Below, piece after piece: positions 36,060 to 48,250 of a stretch of DNA of 64,000 nt (the stretch's first letter is position 1; each line of letters opens with the position of its first letter). The DNA lies in assembly GCA_033816765.1 (NCBI GenBank), contig CM066291.1, forward strand, positions 5,828,001 to 5,892,000, read 5' to 3'. A program made the position numbers and the translations under genes. The DNA is from Nothopassalora personata. Lineage: Eukaryota; Ascomycota; Dothideomycetes; Mycosphaerellales; Mycosphaerellaceae. The notes below the pieces were generated by a model. It did no database searches. It saw only the letters and a list, made by a program, of their open reading frames with translations, and had not been told where the DNA came from.

Positions 36060-39000
36060 TCCCTTTACTTTTTTACCGTCCTCCCCTTCTTCTTAGTCTC
36101 CTATACCTTCCTAGGTCCGTTATACGTCGTAGGGTTCCTATATTTCTTTTTAAAGTTATCCGTAGCTACTATATCCGCGAGGTATTCTAGTAGTTCCTAT
36201 ATAGGCTTATAATACCCGGTCTATTTAACTAGGACTTCGCGCGTCCTACCCCTTACCCTAGCCTTAGTTCTTACGTAGAGAATTTTCTCTATCTACTATT
36301 CTTTATAAGACTTAATAAGTATAGGGTCCGGCTACTTATCGTTACCCTCCTACCCGGGTAACGGGTCTCTACTAGTAGGTCGTAGTAGGTTAGGATAAAA
36401 GACCGGATAGATTCTATTAGGAATCCTACCTAATCGGATAGATAGCGGTAAGATGTCTTCCGCTACTATATATTTTACGTACTTATAATCTATACTTTTC
36501 TTTAGTTATAGAGTAGCGTAATTACGCATATGTAGCTATACTTTATTACTAACCCGATAGATTAGTCCTAGTTTCCTATCCTGGTTAGCGTACTTCTCCT
36601 ATTTTAAGGCGGACTCTACTATACTTACCTAGTAAAGGTCTATAATCTTCTATATCCTTTCTATAAATAGCGTTACCCGTTATACGGCGTCTAGCTACGA
36701 GGTCTCTAGATCCGGTTATAACTAAACGGGAGATAGTGCCTCGTATCTATATACTATAAAGAAGGGGCTTATTTCTAGTACCGCGTAATATCGCCTATTT
36801 AGCGCTAACTACGCCGTAGGGAGCTAGCGTTTTTAGTTAGACTACTAGTAGTTAATGTAGTTCCGAAGGTAGGCTTAGACTTCCTAGTTTAGTCTTTTAG
36901 GGCCTCTATTAGTTTATAGGTAGTAAGCGGAGTTAAGTCTCTACTTTACGCTAGCTAAGCGATAGAATGTCTTTTAGAAGGTGCTTGTCTAGTTAGTTAC
37001 CCGGTCGCTTATAATAGCTTAGGATAGACTATAATACCTTACCTAGTAGTCTAGGAACCTTTTAGCGTAGTCCTCTACTTTTATAGTAGGTATTACTTCT
37101 AGTACGACGGTCTTACTTAGTCGGTCCTTAATTACCTATAGGTAGGTATTTCCTTATAACTTAGGTATATTAGTTATAAAGTCTATTAAGATCCCCTAGA
37201 AGAATTAATTAGAGACTAGTAGTAGTTATAGGAGTCCGTATTTTTATTCTCTCTATATTTTATTTCTCCTATAGTAGTCGTAGTTCCTTAAAAACTGCCT
37301 TACGTATTTAGACTATAGGGGCTAGTAGAAGTTACGACTTAGTATCGATACCGTAGAATCCTACCTAGGGTAACCGCAAACCGGCGAATTATAAATAGGC
37401 TAGATTAGCTTAGTCCGAGGGGTGTTGTTTTATAGGACCTCTATATCCGTCTCCTTATAGTTAGCCTCCGTAGTTATAGGAGCTCTAGGTACCTAAATTC
37501 TCCTACGGTATTAGAGATACCCGTTATAGTTAATACTATAGTTACCTACCTATATCTTAAGTTTCACCTTACTAGGAAGCGAGCGTACTCCTATCTTAAC
37601 CGCGTAGAATACCGCCTAAAGCGTACTATCCCCTTTAAGGGTCTTTTCCTAAAGGTCGTTTAGCTCTTAATCTAAGAAGAGTCCCGGTAACGCGCCTAAT
37701 ACTTCCGCCCCTTCTCCGGCGGATAGGGTCTTAAACTACGTAGCTAAGATTCGTACCGATAAAATCGTCGTAGTAGAGGTAGTACCTACTACTACCTCGC
37801 TTCCCTTCCTTAGGCCCGGCTAGTTCTTTACGGAGTCTAGATTAAGAAACTAACGAAACCGAGATAGCTTATTATCTTACCTAAGGGTATCCTATTCTCT
37901 TCGTAATAGGGTATCCGGTACGATAGCCTCGGTACCCGGTCTATAAACTAAGGAAAACTAGAATTTAGCTACTTCCTCTACCTATCTAATTTACCTCTCC
38001 GATAGCTTTCTTTTTATTATAATGTATTCTAGGTTCTTATAGTTCGTCTAAATTATAAAGGGACTATACGACTTTAACTCGGGAGCCTATTCCTTTAGGT
38101 ATAAGACTACTATAAGCATCTCCTTATTATAAATGTTATAGTTAATCTTAGCCTTATTTAGCTTCTTAGAATAGAATCCTACTGGTTTTATAACTCTATC
38201 GTTTTCCTATAGGAGAGCGCCTCCTAGCGTAAACCCGCTATAGTCCGTCTCTAAAAAGATAGGAAGCTCTAGGTTCTAGTAAGTAAGAACTAGTACCTTA
38301 TAGTACCTATCCTTTAGGGCCTAAAACGTACTTTCCTAACGTTTTCCCTAGGAGAACGCCGTATTCTTACTAGTTAACGATATTAAAGGCTCGGCTAACT
38401 TAGAATAGTTTAGGATAAACATCCGGTATTAGTTTATAAACCCTAGGAACCGGCGGACCTCTTTCTAGATAGCTAGTATCTTCTAATTTTCTACTGCTAA
38501 TACCTTTTCTAGGTCGGGTCCTACTCCTATTCTATCGGCGTATACTATAAACCTAAGGTACTTAACCTTCTTCTAAGTTAACTTACATTTCACTAGATCT
38601 AGAAAAGGGCCTCCGTCCTAAAGCTTCTAGGGAACAACGCGAACTTTCTAGAAATAGTCCTCTTTTATCCTATCTAAGTAAATAACGACGTTATTAGTAT
38701 AAGCTAAGGTAAAGTTATCTAGGTAGTCCCGTAGTAGACTATTAATATACCGCTATAATATTACCGGGGCGCCGGATAAACTAAACGGATATACTAAATA
38801 CTCCTATAGCCCGAACCTAGTTCGGAAAGCCGTTTTATACTCTTTACTACGCGCTATCTAGAGGTAATAGAACTCGGCTACTACGTTAACCTTAGTAATC
38901 TATGTAGCCCCCGTTAGGTTATAAATAGTCTCTAGAATTAAGGGGAGCGGGTAACGATCCTACTTAGTAGTTACGTTTAGCGCTCTATAGTCGTAGTAGA

Positions 39001-39611
39001 ATCTAAGCCTACCTCCTAGTTTCTTTACGAATAGGACGGGGGCCGCCGCTTCTAAGGTAGATAGGTAGATATAACCCTTATGCTATAATTCTATTAGTAG
39101 CTTACGTAGAATAAGTAGCTCGTCTTTCGATATACTATATAGCGGTCCCTAGGGTAATAGCTCCTAGCTTCCGTCTAGTTTACTACGGATCTCGATCTTA
39201 TAGTTTATATTACTACGGTATGGGGCTAGCTTATCTACTTCCCGGGTAGAAAATAGGGAAAGTATATCCTAAAGTTCCGGGGGTAGTTTTTTCTTTAGCT
39301 CCTCTCGTGTAGGTAGCTCCTTCTTACTACGGGCCTTCTTAATATCTTCTATAGTAGCCGCGGTAATCGTAGCAAAGCGCTTACCCGTTTTACGTTCTTT
39401 ATAGTTACGTCCTTCGGATACCTATTCCTTTACTAAGACGTAGTAGTACCGGCGCTTTTCTAGCCTTATACTAATTTAATTATACGCCTTCTATATTCCC
39501 TAGGATTATCGAGAAATCTAGATTAGGTATAATATAAGCGTATATAACCTAACGGATCCCGGCTATTTCTATATAGAAGGCGACTACTCCTTTAATCGAG
39601 TTTCGCGTTAC
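36060..39611 (-). pseudogene. Element G pol relic
   Basis: Second copy of the F family, also minus strand: chromodomain-like end near 36090-36250, integrase near 37000-37400, RNase H near 38000-38300, RT near 38450-39200 and protease near 39500-39600. It is broken within the protease at 39611 by element A. The continuation would lie beyond the nested A/B/Copia block, outside the window. It is more heavily mutated (more TA) than F. Confidence 0.8.
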
Positions 39612-39978
39612 TATTACGGAATAATTCCTATTAGACCCTAGAATTATAGAATTATAGGACAAGGCATACACGTAACTAGATTCTACCTAAGCGCTTAGAC
39701 TTAGGGTAACTAGAATGCTTATACTTAGACTAATTAGACTACTTATACTTAGAATAATTAGACTAATTAGGGAGATCTACGAATCTCCTTTATATTTAGG
39801 AACGCTAGAAACACTTATAGTCTAATGCGTTTAACTTATGTTACTATCTTACTAATTAGAATACACTCTTACCCTAATTATTTATCTTCGCTTAGCTTAC
39901 TTTAGCCTCTCTAAAGGATACCGCTACGTAACTTAACTTATCTCTCTTTTAAGACTAGCCCTAGAACGAGATATAACA
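39612..39978 (+). repeat. 5' LTR of element A
   Basis: The reverse complement resembles the LTR at 50795-51198: the shared block GAGATCTACGAATCTCC (39773-39789) and several ATTAGACTACTTATA-like repeats. It begins TATTACGG (TGTTACGG after RIP) at 39612, preceded by GTTAC as a possible target duplication. The right end is an estimate, because the last 100 bp do not align with the other copy. Confidence 0.62.
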
Positions 39979-40019
39979 CTTTAAACGCCCTTAGGATAAG
40001 CGCTACTTAAGTAGTTAGT

Positions 40020-41000
40020 AGGGAAACACCCGCCCCTAGCGAAGTAGGAAGCATCCGCCGTACGCTACTACGATAGACTACTACGAAGGACGATAAGTCT
40101 AATAACGACAACGAGCCTACTCTAAGGAAGAACGATGTTAAGGCTACTAAGCTAGACCTCTTCTATAGAGATAGAGCTACGTTTAACGACTAGGTTAACT
40201 AGATAGATATATACCTTATATTTAACCTAGTCGATGCTAATAAGAGAACTATCTTCGCTATTACGTACCTTCGCGGAAGTACGTAGAACTAGATTAAACC
40301 TTACCTTAAGGAATACCTTAAAGGTATAGGACGACTAGACCCTACCGGAATATTTAGGAGCTATACCTTTTTTAAAGATAAGATACAATTAATCTTTAGA
40401 ACCTCGAACAAAGTCTAATAGGCTATACGAATTATTTAACACCTAAAGTAGAAGACGTCTACTTTAGAGTATGCCGCTAAATTCGAAGAATATAGATAGA
40501 TTACCGGATAGGACTAGACGGCGTTAATAACTATATTCCGACGTAGGCTTAAGGACTCCGTTAAGGACGAGTTAATAAGATACGGAGGAACAATTACTAA
40601 CCTTAAAGAGCTAATAAAGGCGTCGATCGACATCGACGACTAGCTCTAGGAACGATACTAGGAAAAGAAATACGATTCTAAAGTAGGAGGTATAGTAGGA
40701 TACATTCTAGATCGTAAACCCTTAGGAAGATACGTTACGAAGGGAGAATTCTTACGATAAAGCTAGCCCTACTATAGACTATAGCTAATAGAACTAGACG
40801 TTACCTAACGAGGACGGAGGATTAATAAGAGTAGGGGCTACGGAAAGCCCTTAAAAGGAAAAGGAAAACTTATATACTACGCCTATAGTAAAGAAGGCTA
40901 TATAGCGCGGGATTGCCGCGGTAAGAATATAGTACGCCGCAAGTAATTTAATATAATGTAACTAAAGGTAGACAAATCTAGGAGTAGTATTAGACCCCGA
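40020..41000 (+). pseudogene. Element A gag relic
   Basis: RIP-mutated capsid frame: IYLIFNLVDANKRTIF and YLRGSTQNQIKPYLKEYL near 40200-40320, then an eroded zinc knuckle near 40875-40920 (YYAYSKEGYIARDC, Cys and His turned to Tyr). The YLRG..PYLK block matches the FLRG..PYLKDWL block of the intact Gag at 55707-56699, so A and the gag-only element are related. Confidence 0.75.
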
Positions 41001-42080
41001 CAATTTAACTATACCTAGAGAGTAGAGGAGAAGGATAGTAACCCGGTTACGATGCCTCTCCTAGACCCCTTATAAGGACGAAGAGGATACTATGTTTAAC
41101 AAAATACACTACTACCGAATACCTAACAATTAAAGACTACTAGATTGTTTAGTATAATAGCACGAGAAGTTAACTATAAAATCGAGAAAGAATCTTAATA
41201 TAGTTACGGAAGCCTTTATTAGCAATTCTATTACTAAGACTCGTGTTAAACCTACTACGACGCTAAGTTAGGCGTAGGGTACTAGCTACGATAGCTAGTA
41301 GGAACCCTAGGAGTATAGTACGGACGAAATAAGCTCTAGGAAGTAGATATAGGCGAATCTTACTTCAACGACGATAATAAAGAAAACTAGGATCTAGAAT
41401 AGAACGGACGCTAGTTACTAGCACCGGAACAATAAACGAACGAACTAGACACAATTAAAGAAGATTACGTACTAAAGGAGTTAAGTAAGGACTTATCTAA
41501 AGAAGAAGAGAGCGACACCGATAACGAAAACGAAGTATATACGTTTACGGTAGACGCGCTAAGAAAACTCTATAAGTTAATTATCTACCTCTAACGAAGG
41601 CATAAAGAATTCCTACTAAAGTTCTTAGGGAAACGATACCTTAACCCTAACGAGTTTAATAAGACACTTAACATAAGAAGGGGTATAGTATAGGGTTACC
41701 TAACTATAAACAATACTAAGAACCTAGCTAAAGCGGTTATCGAACGACTACCTATAGGAAGCCAAATAATAGGTACCGGGTACCTAACACTAGTAGGAAC
41801 TTTCGTCTTAAACGAACTACGAATAGTAGTATAGTACGTACGAGCTCTCTACTTAGAATCGTAGAAGATCTAGGAACGTAATAGATTATAAGTGTAGACA
41901 TAGGGTAACGGGCTATAGATTCTAGCCGAAGCCTCTAGGTACGAAGTATAGCGAACTATATACTATTTAGGAAAAGGATTAGCTCCCTAGGAATAAGCGA
42001 CTAAAGGGAGTTATATAACACTTAGGCTTACGTATCGACATTAAATATAGTTTTCTAGACATAAGTAATCGTTAACGGAC
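41000..42080 (+). other. Element A gag-pol linker
   Basis: Region between the A zinc knuckle and the protease. A mutated acidic frame can be followed in places (Glu/Asp-rich near 41480-41580), but no domain is recognisable. Confidence 0.4.
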
Positions 42081-43573
42081 ATAAGACTAGTGTTATAATC
42101 GACTTAGGAGTAGCGGGGAATTTTATCTCCGAGTCTTTCGTAAGAAGAAACGGGTTAGCTACCCTAAAGAAGAAATAGGGTTACGAATTAATCGCGGTAG
42201 GTAGATTATCGTTACCTAGCGTAGAATAGGAGACGATACTATTACTACTAGCTATCTAATAGTACTACGAGAATATTACCTTAGATATTACTAATATAGC
42301 TAGTTATAACATAGTATTAGGTATACCTTAGTTAAGAAAGCATAATCTAGTTATTAACTAGAGAAGAGGAGTACTTACATTTAGGGAATACAATTACGTT
42401 ATCGACATTTAGCCTACGCATCGATAGCGGACGATAGTAGATAAGGTAAGGAAGCAGTTTAACGCATTCGAGCTTACGCCGAATAGAAGGAATTAAGAAC
42501 TACCTTCGACTGGGATAGACACTAGCGTAGGGCCGCCGGGTCACGAAGTTACTAGAAGTAATAGAAGTAACGTACTATCGAAGAATACTAACATCTTAGA
42601 GTTAAGTATTCCTAGAGAGTATCGTAAGTAGTCGCGACTCTTTAAAGAGGAGAGAGGCAAAACCGCCTTACCTAAGTACCGCCTATAGGATTATAAGATT
42701 AACATTTAGCTAGGGAAAGAGCCTCTATAGGGACCCCTATATTAAATGTCTAAGAAAGAGCTATAGACCCTACGAGAATAGCTAAAGGAGAAGCTAGCTA
42801 AAGGATAGATAAGAAGATCTACCTTAAGTATAGGAACTCTATATATGTTCGTTCTAAAAGCAAACGGGAAGTTACGACTCGTATAAGACTATAGGAAGTT
42901 AAACGAGATTACAATTAAGAACCGATACCCGCTACCTAATATCGAAGAAGCATAAGATAGATTAACCGGATTAGACTAGTATACGAAGATTAACCTACGA
43001 GATGCCTTCTACGCTATACGGATAGTAGAAGGAGAAGAATAGAAAACTGCTTTTAGAATAAGATACGGACTTTACGAATTCTTAGTTATGCTAATAGGAT
43101 TAACTAATGTACCCGTATCCTATGAGAACCTTATTAACGAGACACTTAGAGACCTACTCGACGTATACGTTATCGCCTATATAGACGATATACTAGTCTA
43201 TACGAAAGGATCCCTATAGGAACATATAAAACAAGTCTAGGACGTCTTTAAACGACTTACGCAATTAGGATTTAAGACGGCACCTAAGAAACGCGAATTC
43301 TATAAAAAAGAAGTTAAATCCTTAGGCTTTATTATTAGTACTATAGGGATAATAATTGACCCTATAAAGACATAGTTAATTAGAGAATAGCTAGAACCGA
43401 AGACAGTTAAGGACGTATAATTATTCCTTAGACTAGCGAACTATAACCGGAAATTCATTAAGGACTACGTAAAGACAACAGTACTAATAACAATGCTTAC
43501 GAGGAAAGACGTTAACTAGAAATAGGGAAAAGAACAAATTAAAGCATTTAAGAAACTTAAGGAATAATACGCT
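42080..43573 (+). pseudogene. Element A pol relic, part 1 (protease and RT)
   Basis: Protease active-site region near 42095 (VIIDLGVAGNFIS), RT from about 42650, catalytic YIDD at 43178-43189 (YIDDILVYTKG). The frame is interrupted at 43573 by the intact chromovirus and resumes at 49921, the last five bases (ACGCT) being duplicated on the other side. Confidence 0.83.
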
Positions 43574-44069
43574 TGTCAGGGCGAGAGCCTGGCTTGGGAA
43601 CTGGACTAAGAAGCAGGTGCGAAATGCAGCTGCAGGTACAAAGGTATGGTAGGCTAGCTACACAAGACGAAAGACGAAGAAGAGAAGAGAGAGGCTTAGG
43701 GAGCAAGCCGGCTATTTGTACAATCCCCCCGCGTGTTGCGCGTCCTCGTGTTTGCGTGTTTGTGTGTTTGCTGCACATGGCAAACACCAAACTTTGTCAT
43801 TCACCAAACATTCCAACCCTCCTACGGGTATCCACGGGCTTCCTCCACGTGCGCGGGCCTTCTCCGAGTCACAGGCAGTGACGGTGTGACGTCCCGAGGT
43901 GCCGCTGTCCATTAGTGCCTGAGGTGTCATGGGTGGGGGCTGGTTTAGGCTGTGAATGTTGTCGGGCTTGGCATTCACATGCAAATCTGAACATTCACTC
44001 CCACTCTCTTTTGGCCCGGAAGGCTTCTCAGCTCCCAGGTGGGATCCTTCCTGATGGGAGACCGTGACA
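43574..44069 (-). repeat. 3' LTR of intact chromovirus
   Basis: 496 bp, ending TGACA at 44069. The pol frame reads into it and stops at 43712. On its inner side a polypurine tract (minus strand AGGGGGGGC) spans about 44072-44082. Confidence 0.97.
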
Positions 44070-47000
44070 GTAGCCCCCCCTAAATAGGCGGAGTTCCCAC
44101 GAAGCCCTAGGAGGTGCAAATACCTAGGGTGTTGTTCCTCAGTTCCTGGTTTTGGTCTCATGTCACGGTCGATGCACCACTTGTACACTGGGTCGAAGAC
44201 GTCTGATTCGTAGACACGACTGAAGTTTGGGATGTTCCCTTCGCCCTCAGCGTAGGCGTGGAAGTCCTCAATCGGTGTTCTGTTGTAGATGATATGCTGG
44301 ATAGGTTCCCAGGTAGTATCCCATGGTTCAGCATTCTGCCACTGCACGTGGTACATCATTCCTGGTAGTCCTCGCTCTGGATTGGGCTCGTAACGGAAGC
44401 CGATGACTTTCCGAACGTGTTCTTCCCTCTCTTGGTTGTCAGAGTAGTCCTCTCCTTCTGCAGGGGGCTCTGGCATGTCTTGGTCTTGATTAGGGAACGG
44501 GTCGTTGCTTGCCGGTCGGAGACGAACCGGGTGGAAGACGTCGTGAATACGCATGTGCTCTGGGAGGGCGAGGCGGTATGCGTGAGAGCTCACTTTCTCA
44601 GTGATCTCAAAGGGGCCTAGGCGCTTCCAATCAAGCTTCTTACAGGGCCTGTCTGTACGAACGTCCCTAGAATCCAGGTACACCCTGTCTCCTACTTGGT
44701 AGTCGGGCGCTGGCTGTCGTCTACGGTTGGCATAGTGCTCTTGCACAGCTTGTGCATAGGACATTTCTTCTTGGATTTCTTGGTGGATTTCGTGGAGGTG
44801 GAGAGCTAGCTCATCTGCTGCTTCTTCCCTGAAGTTTGCTGGTGGCGGGAGAGGGTCCTCAGGCTCAGCACCGGTTCGGGGGTGATAGCCTCTTGTGGCG
44901 TAGAAAGGTGAGTACCCTGTAGTGCTTGAGTCCCAGTTACGGGCCGCGAATTCAACGGCTGGGATATGGCGAGCCCAGTCCTTCTGGTGGTAGTCCACGA
45001 AGCAGCGGAGAGTCTGTTCAAGCACTGCGTTTGCATTCTCTGTCTGTCCGTCCGTCTCGGGGTGGTAGGCAGTAGAGAGGTGATGCTTAATGCCAACAAG
45101 GGCCATCAGGCGCTTCCAGAAGTCAGACGTAAACTGAGTGCCTCGGTCAGAGACAGCACTGTCTGGGAGGCCAATATGCCGCCAGACAAACTCAAAGAAG
45201 AGCCTCGCAGTCTCTTTGGCGGTCATGCTCCAGCAGGGTATAAGGAACCTGTCCTTCGTAAGGCGGTCGACAATCACAAGAAGGGCCCGGGCCTTGAAGC
45301 CAAAGTAGGTGGTGCTGACAGGTAAGCCGGTAATGAAGTCCATGGTGATGTGCCTCCAGGGCCTATCAGGAGCTGCGAGGGGCTTGAGTAGGCCCTGAGG
45401 GCGAGAGCGGTCGACCTTGACTCTATGACAGATAGCACAGTTCTTGACGTAGCGGCGGACTGTCTTCCAGGAGCCTTGCCACCAGTAATGCCTAGCAAGG
45501 AGCATGTGGGTCTTGGCGACTCCTGGGTGCCCGCCCGAGGGAGCATCGTGTAAAGCCTGAATAACCTCTGCTCGAATGTTGGAGCCCTCGGGCTCAGGCA
45601 CGTACAGACGCTTGCGGAAATAGACGACGCCCTCTTGAAGCTCGCATTCGGACAGCGAGAAGCCTGGGAAGGTCCTCGCTCCTGCTTCAAGGGCTTGAAT
45701 CAAAGTTTGAGCCTCTTCATCCGCGTCGTAGGCCTGACGGATACGGCGCATCAGCCCTTCAGGGGCCTCTTCGTCTTCAAATCCCTCAAAGTCTGATTCA
45801 GAGGAGCTGTCAGAAGTTACTGAGCCCTCTTCAATATCGTCCAGGTCCTCGAGGTCACTATCCAGTCCTGACTCGCTATCACTGTCGTCTAGGGACGTAG
45901 GGGCGAGTAGGAGCGTAACGAAGGAGGCGGAGAGGTTCGCTGTCTCTGCCCGGGCTCCCTCCTTCAGCTCGTCAGCTAGGTTGTACTCCTTGATTACTGT
46001 CTGTTCTGCGATGTGTTGCCCTTCGCCCCGGTCGACAGGGAGGTCGCCTGGGCGCCGGGTGAGTGCGTCAGCAAGCGTGTTGGCCTTGCCGGGGGTGTAT
46101 TGAATGACGAAGTTGAACCGCGAGAGGTACTCGCTCCAGCGGGCTTGCCTACGATTTAGGAGCTTGCTCTTCATGAAATACACGAGGTTCTTGTGATCCG
46201 AGCTCACTTGGATAGGCATAGCAGAGCCTTCGAGCTCTGGCCGCCATTCTTCAAAGGCCTTGACGATAGCGAGGAGTTCTTTGTCGTAGATCTCGTAGTT
46301 GCATTCAGCGCCTGTCATCTTCTTTGACAGATAGGCGACTGGTAGCCACGGGTGTTCAGGGGAACGGCGCTGGAGGAGTACACCTCCTACTACGCCGTCT
46401 GAAGCGTCGGTCTCTACGCGTGTCTCGAGTTCAAAGTCGAAGTGCTGGAGGATAGGATTCTCTGTGAACTTTGCCTTTAGGAGCTCAAATGCCTGTTGAC
46501 ACTCAGGGGTCCACTGGAAGCTCTCTCCTTTACGGGTAAGCTTATGCATGCAGCGGACGATGCTGGAGAAGCCGTGAATAAAACGTCGATAGAAGTTGGC
46601 AAAGCCAAGGAAGCCCTGGACTTCCTTGACGTTCGTAGGGGGTGCCCATTCTTGTATAGCCTCAATCTTCTCCTGATCCATCTTGATACCATGGGCGGAG
46701 ACGATAAGGCCAAGGAACTTCACCTCTGTCTGGATGAATTCGCATTTGTCGATGTCCAGTTGTACTCCTACGTTAAGGAGCTTCTGGAGTACTTTCTCAA
46801 CATGGGAGTAGTGTTCTTCAAGCGTCTCGCTATAGATCAGGATGTCGTCTATGTAGGCCGTGGCGTACTCATCGAACTCCCTCAGTAGCTCGTTAACAAA
46901 GTGCTGAAAGGTGCTAGGACCGTTGCAGACGCCAAAAGGCATGACGTTGGATTGGAACAGCCCAAAGCGAGTCCGGAAAGCCGTTAGCCACTCGTAGCCT

Positions 47001-48250
47001 GGGGCCATTCGCAGCGAGTTGAAAGCGGCTACAATGTCGAGCTTCGTGAAATACTTGGCCTTTGAAAGGCGCTCGAGGGTCTCTTGAATCAGGGGGATCG
47101 GGTACCTGTTCTTCTTAGAGACAGCGTTCAAGCCGCGGTAGTCTACACATAGGCGTAGACCACCTCCAGGCTTCTTGACAAACATGACTGGGCTGCTAGC
47201 AGCGGAGGCGCTGGGCTCGATGAACCCCTTCTTGAGGTTGGTCTCGAGCCACTTCTTGAGGACAATCAGTTCTTCGCGGGACATAGAGTAGAGGGGGCCC
47301 TTTGGGGGTTCTGCCCCTTCCTCGAGCTCGATCTTCATGTCAAATCCAGGACGGTGGGGCGGAAGCTTGTCCATGTTGGCGGGATCAAAGACGCCTAGGA
47401 GGTGGTGCCATACAGGGGGCACCTTCTCCTTCGGGTTAGTAGTGCTCTGGCTTGGATCCAGCTTCTTTATAGCCTTAGCTACGTCGTCCATAGACGCGGC
47501 GGCAAGCCGGATACCTTCTATCCTGTCAAGGTGTTCGATGCGGGCGGTTACCTCGCGTAGGGAGGCAGAGAAGACTGTAGCCCCCTTCTGGCGGGCGGCG
47601 GTAGCGAAGGCAGCAGCGCTGATCTGAAAAATCGTGTCTAAGTCGTCTCCCCTAGATCGAGGGGGGTTCTTCTCAGGTTCCGGAGGCGGAGGAGAAGTCG
47701 GTAAAGCAGCGGGAGGGCTGCTGGGGTCTCTGTTGTCTGTTGGGGGGCTTGCAAGGGCCTGGGCATACCCAGTAATTACGAGGTTCTTCCAGTCTATAAT
47801 GGGCTCGAATTTCTTGAACCATGGCAGGCCAAGGACGAATTCGTACTTCGGTAGGCGTGTGATGTAGGCCATGATAGGCATCGTCCTTCCAGCGAGGGTT
47901 ACTGTTGTGTGAACAACATGGGTAACCTGCTCAGTGGTTGTAGAGCCATCAAACATAAACAGTGTACGGGGGTATCTCAGTTCCTGAAGCTTCAAATTGT
48001 GGCGAGAGGCACATTTAGGGTCCATGAATGTCTCTGCTAAAGCGCCGGTATCCAGGAAGGAAGTAGTGGAAAGTTCATGAGGATTCTTCTTTTTGGAGCC
48101 TATTTTTGCTTCGACGATGAATGGCTTGGAAATCTTGCTATCACCGTCGTCAAAAAGCTCTACTACGTTGAGTCTCAGTTCCTTCCTCTTCTTTCCTTCC
48201 TGTTCAACACGTAGAAGGCCTTCTTCGCGACTTGGGAGAAGGCCTAGGCA
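43712..48250 (-). CDS. pol: Pol polyprotein with chromodomain (via -1 frameshift)
   Basis: 1,512 codons after the frameshift, in the -1 frame to gag. Protease: DTGALAETF with the catalytic Asp at 48052-48050, just upstream of the first in-frame Met at 48025. Counting from that Met: RT about 235-430 with YIDD at 391-394; RNase H about 530-660 with Asp540, Glu583, Asp610 and Asp653 of the TDAS, DKELL, SSDHK and ADALTR motifs; a Ser/Asp/Glu-rich spacer 710-755; integrase zinc finger (H833, H840, C863, C866); core Asp896, Asp960, Glu996 with 35 residues between the last two; GPF at 1137-1139; chromodomain about 1203-1258 (YHVQW, TTWEP). The frame runs on through the polypurine tract into the 3' LTR and stops at 43712, giving a tail of about 118 LTR-encoded residues. 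All catalytic residues are present. Confidence 0.95.
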   Translation of the reverse strand, partial: CLGLLPSREEGLLRVEQEGKKRKELRLNVVELFDDGDSKISKPFIVEAKIGSKKKNPHELSTTSFLDTGALAETFMDPKCASRHNLKLQELRYPRTLFMFDGSTTTEQVTHVVHTTVTLAGRTMPIMAYITRLPKYEFVLGLPWFKKFEPIIDWKNLVITGYAQALASPPTDNRDPSSPPAALPTSPPPPEPEKNPPRSRGDDLDTIFQISAAAFATAARQKGATVFSASLREVTARIEHLDRIEGIRLAAASMDDVAKAIKKLDPSQSTTNPKEKVPPVWHHLLGVFDPANMDKLPPHRPGFDMKIELEEGAEPPKGPLYSMSREELIVLKKWLETNLKKGFIEPSASAASSPVMFVKKPGGGLRLCVDYRGLNAVSKKNRYPIPLIQETLERLSKAKYFTKLDIVAAFNSLRMAPGYEWLTAFRTRFGLFQSNVMPFGVCNGPSTFQHFVNELLREFDEYATAYIDDILIYSETLEEHYSHVEKVLQKLLNVGVQLDIDKCEFIQTEVKFLGLIVSAHGIKMDQEKIEAIQEWAPPTNVKEVQGFLGFANFYRRFIHGFSSIVRCMHKLTRKGESFQWTPECQQAFELLKAKFTENPILQHFDFELETRVETDASDGVVGGVLLQRRSPEHPWLPVAYLSKKMTGAECNYEIYDKELLAIVKAFEEWRPELEGSAMPIQVSSDHKNLVYFMKSKLLNRRQARWSEYLSRFNFVIQYTPGKANTLADALTRRPGDLPVDRGEGQHIAEQTVIKEYNLADELKEGARAETANLSASFVTLLLAPTSLDDSDSESGLDSDLEDLDDIEEGSVTSDSSSESDFEGFEDEEAPEGLMRRIRQAYDADEEAQTLIQALEAGARTFPGFSLSECELQEGVVYFRKRLYVPEPEGSNIRAEVIQALHDAPSGGHPGVAKTHMLLARHYWWQGSWKTVRRYVKNCAICHRVKVDRSRPQGLLKPLAAPDRPWRHITMDFITGLPVSTTYFGFKARALLVIVDRLTKDRFLIPCWSMTAKETARLFFEFVWRHIGLPDSAVSDRGTQFTSDFWKRLMALVGIKHHLSTAYHPETDGQTENANAVLEQTLRCFVDYHQKDWARHIPAVEFAARNWDSSTTGYSPFYATRGYHPRTGAEPEDPLPPPANFREEAADELALHLHEIHQEIQEEMSYAQAVQEHYANRRRQPAPDYQVGDRVYLDSRDVRTDRPCKKLDWKRLGPFEITEKVSSHAYRLALPEHMRIHDVFHPVRLRPASNDPFPNQDQDMPEPPAEGEDYSDNQEREEHVRKVIGFRYEPNPERGLPGMMYHVQWQNAEPWDTTWEPIQHIIYNRTPIEDFHAYAEGEGNIPNFSRVYESDVFDPVYKWCIDRDMRPKPGTEEQHPRYLHLLGLRGNSAYLGGATVTVSHQEGSHLGAEKPSGPKESGSECSDLHVNAKPDNIHSLNQPPPMTPQALMDSGTSGRHTVTACDSEKARARGGSPWIPVGGLECLVNDKVWCLPCAANTQTRKHEDAQHAGGLYK
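44072..44082 (-). promoter_or_regulatory. Polypurine tract of intact chromovirus
   Basis: Minus strand AGGGGGGGC beside the 3' LTR, the expected plus-strand DNA primer. The short sequence CTAC separates it from the LTR. Confidence 0.75.

Noticed and set aside
1..43573. In-frame TAG (and some TAA) at Gln positions throughout long frames, as if stop codons were reassigned to Gln
   Set aside because: The same window holds intact genes (43712-49386, 55042-56699) that use CAG/CAA for Gln and normal stops. Depletion of CpA/TpG with excess TpA, and the transition-only differences in the 389-bp duplication, explain the stops as RIP.
44966..45325. 119-codon plus-strand frame within integrase, and other frames overlapping pol (45274-45690, 46496-46888, 47337-47627)
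   Set aside because: All overlap the integrase, RT or spacer coding region with complete catalytic motifs on the minus strand. They are by-products of its codon bias.
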